NCBI GenBank assembly: GCA_900555765.1
Contig: USMA01000047.1
Span: 1-7,082, forward strand
Origin: an uncultured Collinsella sp.
GTDB taxonomy: Bacteria; Actinomycetota; Coriobacteriia; Coriobacteriales; Coriobacteriaceae
DNA: 7,082 nucleotides
Reading direction: 5' to 3'
A model generated the notes under the pieces. The model did not search any database and was not told the DNA's origin. It worked only from the letters and a program-made list of their open reading frames with translations. How positions within the stretch are numbered: the stretch's first letter is position 1; each line of letters begins with the position of its first letter. The translations under genes and the position numbers were made by a program. Below are positions 1-7,082 of the stretch, piece by piece.

Positions 1-488
1 TCATCTGTAATATTAAAATTTTCAGCATATTTGAAGTAACCATTCGGATATCCTCCAACTGCCTCTGAATAAAAGTCATATCCTATTGATGTAACCAACA
101 TTTTTACAAATTGTGCATACGTTACATTATCATTAGGTCGTGCCGTACCATCTTCAAATCCACTTATCACACTGTTACAGTACGCATAATTCCAATACTT
201 CCAATCCCACGAATCCTTTGATATGTCACTAAACGGTAAATCTGAATTTTCTTTTTCTGTATATGATGTTTCATCGCTGAATCCCATCATATCATCAACT
301 ATTCTTATAGCTTCAGAGCGCGTAAGTACATTATAAGGTTTAAATATTCCGTCCTCGTAACCGTTCATAATGTCCATAATCCTTAAAAATCTTGTTTCTT
401 CTGTATCATAATCCGAATACGCCGATACATTAACTGCTACTCCCACTAAATTAGCACATATCACCAACAAACATATTAATTTTTTCAT
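1..488 (-). CDS. Secreted S-layer-homology (SLH) domain protein, N-terminal part
   Basis: The reading frame starts at ATG 488 and stays open for 162 codons to the window edge, so the C-terminal part is missing. Residues 1-23 form a signal peptide: MKK, a hydrophobic core, and a probable cut after Val-Ser-Ala. There is no lipobox. Two SLH repeats follow. The first is about residues 24-72, with GYEDGIFKP (43-51) and the TRSEA motif (56-60). The second is about 84-140, with FSDIS (86-90) and GFEDGTARP (110-118). A third begins around GGYPNGYFKYAE (145-156), a signature common in clostridial SLH proteins. SLH domains normally hold exported proteins on the cell wall through pyruvylated secondary polymers. 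The cargo domain lies beyond the window, so the specific function is unknown. Start choice is supported by AAGGGAG at 497-503, 8 bases before the ATG. Base composition and codon use are AT-rich, unlike every other gene here. Confidence 0.9.
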   Translation of the reverse strand, partial: MKKLICLLVICANLVGVAVNVSAYSDYDTEETRFLRIMDIMNGYEDGIFKPYNVLTRSEAIRIVDDMMGFSDETSYTEKENSDLPFSDISKDSWDWKYWNYAYCNSVISGFEDGTARPNDNVTYAQFVKMLVTSIGYDFYSEAVGGYPNGYFKYAENFNITD

Positions 489-519
489 ATTTATTTCTCC
501 CTTGCTATTATTTGTTATC

Positions 520-548
520 ATAATATATGTAAAATTATATTTTGTCAA
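520..548 (-). promoter_or_regulatory. Sigma-A type promoter of the SLH gene
   Basis: On the minus strand a perfect -35 box TTGACA (543-548) is followed by a 17-base spacer and a -10 box TATTAT (520-525). Transcription would start near 513, giving a leader of about 25 bases that contains the AAGGGAG ribosome binding site (497-503). The spacing and AT-rich surroundings are typical of Firmicutes housekeeping promoters. Confidence 0.82.
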
Positions 549-731
549 TATTTTTTTACTAAAATTCAAAAAACTGATAGTAATTAATTTTTAGATAAAT
601 ATTTATTGGTATATTCCGTTTGTTCAAATATCAATACGTTATCTTTCTTTTTAATTTTTTGTGTGGGTGTTTGTGTCTATTCTGCCCCCCACGCTCTGCT
701 TTAGCCAGGCTGTTATGGATGGGTGTGACGA
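549..731. other. Gene-free stretch containing the composition break
   Basis: Bases 549-660 are extremely AT-rich with long A and T runs and no gene. From about 661 the sequence becomes GC-rich and runs 71 bases to the stop codon of the M20D hydrolase. The boundary lies in or next to a T-rich run at 648-660. I see no target-site duplication, terminal inverted repeat, attachment site or tRNA end at the boundary. The hydrolase also has no recognisable terminator before the break: GTGGG near 663-667 and CCCAC near 687-691 could pair, but on the hydrolase strand the following run is A, not T. Confidence 0.8.
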
Positions 732-2195
732 CTACTCGTCGTGCTTCTCCTCGCGGCGTGCAGCAGCGCGTGCGTCGTGGATGCCCTTGATCGCGGCATG
801 GCGAGCCGTTCGGGCATCATGGATGGCGTCGCGAGCCTCGGCGGTCGTCGCCTTGGCAGAGCGCAGCTTGGCGGCCAGATCGGGGGTGGTTTCGGCGACC
901 GCGGTAATCGCGGGGCCGTCGAGCTCCTCTTGCGTGGGCTCGGCCAAAAAGTCGATAGCATACTGGGCGGCCACCATGGAGCCCTTTGCCAGCACGGTCT
1001 CGTCAATCTTGTAAAAGCAGGAATGCTGGGCGTACGTGGCGCCAATCTTGGGGTTGCGCGTACCTACAAAGGCGAGCACGCCCGGTACGCGGCGCAGGTA
1101 CTCCGAAAAATCCTCGCCCGAAAGCGTGCCACGGTAATGGCCTTGACCGGTGGGGCCCAAGCACTTGATTACGGCCTGACGGCAGCGCTCGCTCGAGGCG
1201 GCGTCGTTTTCGACCTTGTAGTTGGCGATGGTGTAGTCGGTGAGCTCTGCCTCGGCGCCCAAGGCGGCCGCGGTATGCTCCACGATGCGGCGCATAAGCT
1301 CCGGCATTTCCTCGTGGGTCGAATCTCCGTAGGTGCGCACCGTGCCGGCGAGGTAGGCCGTGCCGGCGATAACGTTGCGCGCGGTGCCGCCGTGCAGCTC
1401 GCCGACGGTGATGACAGCCGGCTCATAGGGGCTGATCTCGCGCGAAACGATGGTCTGCAGGGCATTGACGATCTCGGCGGCCACCATGACGGCGTCGTGG
1501 CCGCGCTGGGGCATGGCGCCGTGGCACGAGGTGCCGCGGACATCGATGCGGAACCAGTCGGTATTGGCCATGCGCGGTCCGGGCTCGCAGCTCACGGTGC
1601 CGGCGTCGACCTCACTCCAGATGTGCGCGGCGTAGGCGCCATCGACGCCGTCGAGCACACCCGTGCCGATCATGAGCTTAGCGCCCTGGCCGTTTTCCTC
1701 ACTGGGCTGGAAGACGATGCGGACCTCGCCGTGGATGTCGTCGGTCATATGGCGCAGGATCTGCAGCGTGCCGAGCATCATGGCGATGTGGCAGTCGTGG
1801 CCGCAGGCGTGCATACAGCCCTCGTTGACGCTGGCGAATTCCTCGCCGGTCTGCTCGGTGACAGGCAGAGCGTCGATATCCGCGCGCAGCAGGATGCGGC
1901 GGCGCGGCGTGCCGTCCTCGCGGTAGGCGTCGGGCGCGGTGCCGCGGAGGGTCGCCACCAGGCCCGTCTTAAGGGGGCGCTCATAGGGGATATTCATGGC
2001 GTCGAGCTGGTTGGCGATGTCAGAAGTCGTGCGCTCTTCGGCGAGGCTCAGCTCCGGATGCTTATGGAAGTGCCGGCGCTGCTTGATGATATAGGGCTCA
2101 AACTCGGCGGCGATATCTTTGATGGCTGCGGTGACGTCGTCAGCCGCGCGAGCCTCGGTCGCCGCCATAATCTGCTGTGCCTTGGTCTTCGTCAT
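732..2195 (-). CDS. M20D-family metallo-aminoacylase / amidohydrolase with extended C-terminal tail
   Basis: This 487-residue protein belongs to peptidase family M20, subfamily D (hippurate hydrolase, N-acyl-amino-acid amidohydrolase, IAA-amino-acid hydrolase type). Such cytosolic di-metal enzymes cleave the amide bond of N-acylated amino acids. Visible motifs are HKHPELS (44-50), RADIDALPV (104-112), MHACGHD (128-134), QPSEEN (163-168), the lid-domain GTSCHGAMP (221-229) and SGEDFSEYL (359-367). Probable metal ligands are Cys131, His133, Glu167, His191 and His391, with Glu166 as the likely general base. The start at 2195 is supported by AAGGAG at 2206-2211 with a 10-base spacer; the frame stays open further upstream, but that part only mirrors the opposite gene. 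The family usually ends near residue 420. Here about 70 extra Ala/Arg/Glu-rich residues follow, with a 14-residue repeat (IHDAR at 458-462 and 472-476). The exact substrate cannot be inferred; N-acetyl-diaminopimelate, hippurate or acyl-peptide products are all possible. Confidence 0.93.
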   Translation of the reverse strand: MTKTKAQQIMAATEARAADDVTAAIKDIAAEFEPYIIKQRRHFHKHPELSLAEERTTSDIANQLDAMNIPYERPLKTGLVATLRGTAPDAYREDGTPRRRILLRADIDALPVTEQTGEEFASVNEGCMHACGHDCHIAMMLGTLQILRHMTDDIHGEVRIVFQPSEENGQGAKLMIGTGVLDGVDGAYAAHIWSEVDAGTVSCEPGPRMANTDWFRIDVRGTSCHGAMPQRGHDAVMVAAEIVNALQTIVSREISPYEPAVITVGELHGGTARNVIAGTAYLAGTVRTYGDSTHEEMPELMRRIVEHTAAALGAEAELTDYTIANYKVENDAASSERCRQAVIKCLGPTGQGHYRGTLSGEDFSEYLRRVPGVLAFVGTRNPKIGATYAQHSCFYKIDETVLAKGSMVAAQYAIDFLAEPTQEELDGPAITAVAETTPDLAAKLRSAKATTAEARDAIHDARTARHAAIKGIHDARAAARREEKHDE

Positions 2196-2351
2196 AGTCG
2201 ATTTGCTCCTTGCTGGGTTGATCGCAAAATCGTACAGGCTCTCTTCAGTATGCCACCTGCCGCTTGGGCTGGTAAAGTTGCCGTTTGCCGCTTGGGGTTT
2301 TGTTACAAGGGCGGGGGAGTACACTCGGGGGTGTTGAATTTCCTGCCAGAG
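2196..2351. promoter_or_regulatory. Divergent promoter region between the two hydrolase genes
   Basis: The 156 bases between the divergent start codons must hold the promoters of both genes. For the minus-strand hydrolase a possible pair is TTTACC (2271-2276) and CATACT (2247-2252), 18 bases apart. For the plus-strand gene a weak pair is TTGCCG (2278-2283) and TGTTAC (2301-2306), 17 bases apart. An 11-base direct repeat lies between them. The box assignments are inferred by eye and are weak. Confidence 0.4.
2258..2296. repeat. Direct repeat in the divergent promoter region
   Basis: TGCCGCTTGGG occurs at 2258-2268 and again at 2286-2296, 28 bases apart start to start. The copies lie between, or overlap, the candidate promoter boxes of both genes. 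A tandem regulator binding site is possible but unproven. Confidence 0.55.
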
Positions 2352-4001
2352 ATGGGGATGCCCATGCAACATATCGATCGGATTATCCGCTCCAAGAACG
2401 TCTTTACCGCGCAGGACGGCATCGATACCGCCCGCGAGCTGGCGATTGCCATCGCAGGCGACCGTATCGTCGCAGTCGGTGCGCCCGATGACGTGATCGC
2501 CACCGCTCCTGCCGCTACGTCGGTTATCGACTACGGCGAGCAGTTTGTCTGCCCCGGTTTCCATGACGCTCATCTGCACTTCTTCCATACCTCGGTCGGT
2601 TCCTCGCCGTACATGCTCATGGATATGGGCACGTCCGAGGCGGCGCTGGTGCAACATGCGCTCGAGTTTTCCCAGGACCTGCCCGACGACGCTTGGGTTG
2701 TGACACAGGGCTGGCGCGACTACCGTTGGGACCCGCCCGAGCATCCTACCAAGGCGTCGCTCGATGCGGCATTCCCCGATCGTCCCTGCGTTATGTATTC
2801 GGGCGACGGGCACACGCTGTGGCTCAACAGCCGCGCACTCGAGGCGCTCGGCGTCACACGCGACAGCGAGCCGCCAGCGGGCGGTAGCTACGACAAGGAC
2901 GCAAACGGCGAGCTCACGGGTATCGCTCACGAGGCGGCTGCCATGCAGCTGCTGCCGCGCTGCCTTGAGTGGCTGGGGGAGGATCGCATTGCAAGCGCTT
3001 ACGCCGATCAAATGAGGCGTATGGCCGAGCAGGGCATCACCTCGATATGCGATATGTCGCTCATGCCCATGCCGGGCTGCGATTTTATCCGCGACGACGT
3101 CTACGACAAACTGCAGGCAGCCGGCAAGCTGGGCATCCGCGCCCATTTGTTTCCCACGCTGCTGGATGATCAGTCGCGTCTAGAAGAGCTGCAGGTACGT
3201 TACGCGAACAACGCGCTGCTTTCGGCGCCAGGCTTTAAGCAGTTCTTCGACGGCGTGTCGAGCGAACACACGGCCTATCTCACCGAGCCCTATACCAATC
3301 CGCGCTTCCCGGGCGATCAAGGTCGCCTGACGGTTCCCGCCGAGCGCATGCGCAAGCTGGTTCTGGCGGCCGCGGAGCGCGGCCATATCGTGCGCATCCA
3401 CGTCATCGGCGACGGCGCCATCCATGCCGCACTCGATATCTTTGAGGAGGCCGCGGAACTCTACGGCTTGCCCCGGCACGGCCATAATACGCTTGAACAT
3501 TTGGAGAATCTGCTGCCCGAGGACATCGATCGTCTGCGCAAGCTTAACGTCGTTGCCTCGAGCCAGCCCTGCCACATTACACTCGACCCGGGTGGACCGG
3601 GGCGCGGCCTGGGCTTGGAGCGCAGCCGCATCATGTGGCCGTTCGCAACTTATCAGCAGCGCGGCATCCGCCAAGCTTTCGGTACCGATAGCCCCATCAC
3701 AGCTGTTACCAGCATGAACGTGCTCTACACGGCTATCACGCGCCAGGACCCCCGCAGCCACTGGCCCGAGGGCGGCTGGTTGCCGAGCGAGCGCATCGAT
3801 GCAGCAACAGCCCTGCGCAACTACACCCTGGGCAGCGCCTATGCAGCGGGCGACGAGCAAAACCTCGGCAGCTTGGAGCCCGGCAAATATGCCGATCTGG
3901 TAGTCCTGGACCAAAACCCGCTCACCATCGACCCCCAAGAACTTCAAGCCACCAAGGTTCAGGCCACCTACCTGGCAGGCAACTTGATTTACAAGCGCTA
4001 A
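2352..4001 (+). CDS. YtcJ-like metal-dependent amidohydrolase (amidohydrolase family 3)
   Basis: This 549-residue protein is a TIM-barrel amidohydrolase of the YtcJ / N-substituted formamide deformylase-like group, predicted to hydrolyse amide or cyclic amide bonds in the cytosol. The N-terminal beta-sandwich strand RIIRSKNVFT (10-19) leads to PGFHDAHLH (68-76), with metal ligands His74 and His76. Further likely active-site residues are Lys296 in GFKQFFDG, His350 in RIHVIGDGA, His383 in LEHLE and Asp446 in GTDSP. The protein ends with the family's usual returning segment LEPGKYADLVVLDQNP (508-523). Length is normal for the group. The start is uncertain: ATG 2352, 2358 and 2364 are all in frame, and GTG 2331 (7 residues longer) has GGGGGAG at 2313-2319, 11 bases upstream. 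The frame also continues far upstream, but that part only mirrors the opposite gene. The gene is divergent from the M20D hydrolase and ends at a strong terminator. Substrate unknown. Confidence 0.93.
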   Translation: MGMPMQHIDRIIRSKNVFTAQDGIDTARELAIAIAGDRIVAVGAPDDVIATAPAATSVIDYGEQFVCPGFHDAHLHFFHTSVGSSPYMLMDMGTSEAALVQHALEFSQDLPDDAWVVTQGWRDYRWDPPEHPTKASLDAAFPDRPCVMYSGDGHTLWLNSRALEALGVTRDSEPPAGGSYDKDANGELTGIAHEAAAMQLLPRCLEWLGEDRIASAYADQMRRMAEQGITSICDMSLMPMPGCDFIRDDVYDKLQAAGKLGIRAHLFPTLLDDQSRLEELQVRYANNALLSAPGFKQFFDGVSSEHTAYLTEPYTNPRFPGDQGRLTVPAERMRKLVLAAAERGHIVRIHVIGDGAIHAALDIFEEAAELYGLPRHGHNTLEHLENLLPEDIDRLRKLNVVASSQPCHITLDPGGPGRGLGLERSRIMWPFATYQQRGIRQAFGTDSPITAVTSMNVLYTAITRQDPRSHWPEGGWLPSERIDAATALRNYTLGSAYAAGDEQNLGSLEPGKYADLVVLDQNPLTIDPQELQATKVQATYLAGNLIYKR

Positions 4002-4019
4002 TATTCATGTCGTACCGTT

Positions 4020-4075
4020 AAGCGCGGCTCGGGCAGCCTATTTTGGGATAGCGCTCGAGCCGCGTTTGCGTTTTG
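4020..4075 (+). terminator. Intrinsic terminator of the YtcJ-like gene, nested hairpin
   Basis: A 12-pair stem is formed by 4020-4031 and 4056-4067 (AAGCGCGGCTCG with CGAGCCGCGTTT, one G-U pair). Inside it a second stem pairs AGCCTAT (4035-4041) with ATAG and GCT (4048-4055) around one bulged base, with a TTTGGG loop. An interrupted T tract (4065-4074) follows. It starts 18 bases after the stop codon. Confidence 0.8.
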
Positions 4076-4565
4076 GTGGGGATCCGCCATGAGCGTCCCT
4101 GCTCTGTTGGATTTGGGTGCGGGGCGGAGGTGCTGCTGCCCCGCGCTCAATTTGGACACCAGCAATGCTATCTCTTGGTGTTTTGCATACTTCCCATTAC
4201 AGATTGCATAAAAAGGCTGGGATGTCCTTTCTGATCCTGATGTACACCCGCCCGTGCCGTGCAAAAAACGGAGTATTCAGCACCGCGAGCTCTGCCGGTG
4301 CAGTCGGGCGGCATTGCGGAGATCGACGGCATTTTGGGGGCCGGCGCGGCGCGAAGCATGCCTTTTTGTCCTGACGGGGTTTGCCTGCCGACTCAAATCG
4401 CCGGTCGAAGGCGTCCTTGGGACCAATATGGTGTGTCCGGCGTGTATGCAGCCGTCCTGGCTTGCTGAATACTCCCAAAAATGCACGGCGCTCCCCAGGG
4501 GACCCGTGCGCGCAGCGAAAACCATGCCCACGTTCCTATCCGCATCGCCATTTTGCTGTACTGAC
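4068..4565. other. Gene-free stretch with small hairpins and an inverted-repeat pair
   Basis: About 500 bases hold only short, mutually overlapping open frames on both strands (the longest 113 codons). They are rich in Cys, Arg, Pro and Ser, lack convincing ribosome binding sites and match no family I recognise, so I call no gene. Structural content is a hairpin at 4117-4146 (9 pairs, one G-U, with a 12-base loop) and the 27-base inverted repeats described separately. I see no tRNA or rRNA. Confidence 0.6.
4256..4489. repeat. 27-base inverted repeat pair flanking about 180 bases
   Basis: The left copy (4256-4282) reads GCCGTGCA, six bases AAAAAC, then GGAGTATTCAGCA. The right copy (4463-4489) is its inverted partner: TGCTGAATACTCC, six bases CAAAAA, then TGCACGGC. 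The 8-base and 13-base blocks match perfectly. Only the 6-base spacers fail to pair, so transcribed RNA would form two stems around a symmetrical A-rich internal loop. This looks like a genomic repeat family or a structured RNA, not coding sequence. Confidence 0.75.
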
Positions 4566-4776
4566 TTTTCTGAATGCCGGGCTCGAATTAGTTAACCTGC
4601 CTCCCGTGTGGCTCCGGAGGGGCGGGGCATAAGGTTTATCGCGAGTTCCGCACGAGCCGAAGGCCACTTAATGTGGCCTTCGTGCGAGCAGGACTGCCCG
4701 AGCAGGAAACCTTATGCCCCGCCCCTGCGGAGCCACACGGGAGGCACCGCTAAGTTATCCCCCGGCATTCAGAAAA
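4566..4776. repeat. Long interrupted palindrome (foldback element) upstream of groES
   Basis: Three perfect arm blocks pair in nested order: 4566-4581 with 4761-4776 (16 pairs), 4599-4616 with 4728-4745 (18 pairs) and 4618-4637 with 4707-4726 (20 pairs). Between the first and second blocks lies an internal loop of 17 and 15 bases. A single G-G mismatch (4617/4727) separates the second and third. The apex holds a further hairpin: GAAGGCCAC (4659-4667) with GTGGCCTTC (4673-4681), and GCAC (4650-4653) with GTGC (4682-4685) beyond a 5-base bulge. An 8-base direct repeat CGAGCAGG occurs at 4685-4692 and 4699-4706. I see no target-site duplication at the ends. It could be a miniature mobile or repeat element, or a structured RNA. 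Confidence 0.88.
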
Positions 4777-4786
4777 TCTAAGTGCC

Positions 4787-4913
4787 AAAAAATAAGATTT
4801 TTTGACTCCGTGTTGTATAACCCGCCATTCGTGGGTACCATTCAACGCGTACGCAAACAAAAAGGGTTAATTCGCGTGGCATAACCGCGCGGCCCAAAAA
4901 GGAGGAGACAAGC
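4787..4913 (+). promoter_or_regulatory. Promoter and leader region of groES-groEL
   Basis: An A6/T6 inverted repeat (4787-4803) leads into TTGACT (4802-4807), with TATAAC at 4816-4821. The two boxes are only 8 bases apart and cannot form one standard promoter. An alternative pair is TTGTAT (4813-4818) and TACCAT (4836-4841), 17 bases apart. The leader contains GGTTA (4865-4869) and TAACC (4882-4886), which could form a weak hairpin. The ribosome binding site AAGGAGG (4899-4905) is strong. I see no CIRCE element (TTAGCACTC-N9-GAGTGCTAA), no HAIR-type inverted repeat and no CtsR-like GGTCAAA repeat. Confidence 0.5.
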
Positions 4914-5207
4914 ATGTCGTCTTTGAAGCCGCTTGCAGATCGTGTTCTGGTCAAGCCCGACGAGGCCGAGCAGAAGACCGCTTCTGGTCTGTATATCGCC
5001 AGCAACGCTCAGGAGAAGCCGCAGCGCGGCACCATCGTTGCCGTGGGCGCCGGCAAGGTCAACGACAAGGGTGAGCGCATCCCCATGGACGTCAAGGTTG
5101 GTGACGTTGTCATCTACGGTAAGTTCGGTGGCAACGAGGTCAAGGTCGACGGCGAGAAGTATCTGCTGATGCGCGCCGACGACATCTACGCCGTCGTCGA
5201 GGCCTAG
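4914..5207 (+). CDS. groES: Co-chaperonin GroES (10 kDa chaperonin)
   Basis: This 97-residue protein has the standard length of GroES. Seven copies form the lid that closes the GroEL chamber during ATP-driven protein folding in the cytosol. The start LKPLADRVLVKP (4-15), the central RGTIVAVGAGK (38-48) and the C-terminal GEKYLLMRADDIYAVVE (80-96) are diagnostic. The mobile loop that docks on GroEL is about residues 17-35, with hydrophobic tripeptide Leu26-Tyr27-Ile28 after SG; this position is more often Ile/Leu-Val-Leu/Ile. ATG 4914 is preceded by AAGGAGG at the right distance. groEL follows on the same strand after 96 bases, so the two are very probably co-transcribed. Confidence 0.98.
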   Translation: MSSLKPLADRVLVKPDEAEQKTASGLYIASNAQEKPQRGTIVAVGAGKVNDKGERIPMDVKVGDVVIYGKFGGNEVKVDGEKYLLMRADDIYAVVEA

Positions 5208-6941
<1,734 letters not shown>

Positions 6942-6997
6942 GGCCGACAAGGTCTAGAACTCCTACCGGGAATCCGGGGGCGTGACGGGGGCTTCTC

Positions 6998-7082
6998 TCC
7001 GGAACGTCCTCGGACATGCAAAGAGGCTCCGCATCGCGCTTCGCGCTGCGGAGCCTCTTTGCGTCCTGCGGAATGTTCCGGA
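6998..7082 (+). terminator. Long nested terminator hairpin after groEL
   Basis: The core is a perfect 15-pair stem: 7018-7032 with 7048-7062. Its loop can fold further as GCGC (7036-7039) with GCGC (7043-7046). Outside the core, GGAC (7012-7015) pairs with GTCC (7063-7066) and TCCGGAAC (6998-7005) with GTTCCGGA (7075-7082). The T tract is only TTT inside the core stem, so efficient intrinsic termination would depend on the core hairpin. Bases 6942-6997 hold nothing else that I recognise. Confidence 0.78.

Noticed and set aside
661..731. Terminator for the M20D gene
   Set aside because: The only possible stem (663-667 with 687-691) has a long loop and is followed by A, not T, on the transcribed strand.
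741..2351. Open frame on the plus strand extending the amidohydrolase by over 500 codons
   Set aside because: It is antisense to the M20D gene and has no domain sense. Long antisense frames are a by-product of GC-rich codon use.
2196..3146. Open frame on the minus strand continuing about 317 codons upstream of the M20D start
   Set aside because: It is antisense to the well-supported amidohydrolase and crosses the divergent intergenic region. The AAGGAG at 2206-2211 and the start of family similarity place the real start at 2195.
3180..3947. 255-codon minus-strand open frame within the amidohydrolase
   Set aside because: It mirrors a clear family-3 amidohydrolase and has no motif of its own.
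4197..4595. Overlapping open frames of 84-113 codons on both strands in the gap before groES
   Set aside because: They overlap one another, lack convincing ribosome binding sites and run across the inverted repeats. Similar stretches on opposite strands (NTP..AR) are explained by the inverted DNA repeat.
4570..4600. GGCTCGAATTAG resembling a tRNA T-arm
   Set aside because: No acceptor stem, anticodon arm or D-arm fits around it; it lies inside the long foldback.
4566..4776. CRISPR array or insertion sequence
   Set aside because: The repeats are inverted and nested instead of regularly spaced direct repeats, no transposase is encoded, and no target-site duplication is seen.

Overview
The window joins two pieces of DNA of very different composition. 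Bases 1 to about 660 are AT-rich (18 G+C in the first 60 bases, 8 in bases 541-600) and carry the 5' part of a minus-strand gene for a secreted S-layer-homology (SLH) protein, with a near-consensus sigma-A type promoter and a purine-rich ribosome binding site. This part looks like a clostridial Firmicute. From about 660 onward the DNA is GC-rich (41 G+C in bases 721-780) with the codon use and GroEL/GroES sequence character of a Coriobacteriia actinobacterium, most likely Collinsella or a close relative. The taxonomic call rests on recognition of sequence style, not on a search. The abrupt change makes a chimeric metagenomic assembly the leading explanation for the left end, with a recent insertion as the alternative.

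The GC-rich part runs as follows. A minus-strand M20D-type metallo-aminoacylase (732-2195) with an unusual Ala/Arg-rich C-terminal tail is divergent from a plus-strand YtcJ-like amidohydrolase (2352-4001). They share a 156-bp intergenic region. The amidohydrolase ends at a strong nested terminator hairpin (4020-4067). About 850 bp without a convincing gene follow (4068-4913). This stretch holds a pair of 27-base inverted repeats (4256-4282 and 4463-4489) and a long interrupted palindrome (4566-4776), then an AT-rich promoter-like zone. groES (4914-5207) and groEL (5304-6941) follow as a two-gene chaperonin operon. A second long nested hairpin (6998-7082) closes it and ends exactly at the window edge.

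The chaperonin pair works together as the GroEL double ring with its GroES lid. The two hydrolases are both plausible amide-bond hydrolases and may be co-regulated from the shared intergenic region, but their substrates cannot be read from the sequence. I do not see a new gene system. The most unusual material is the composition break and the large foldback structures upstream of groES.
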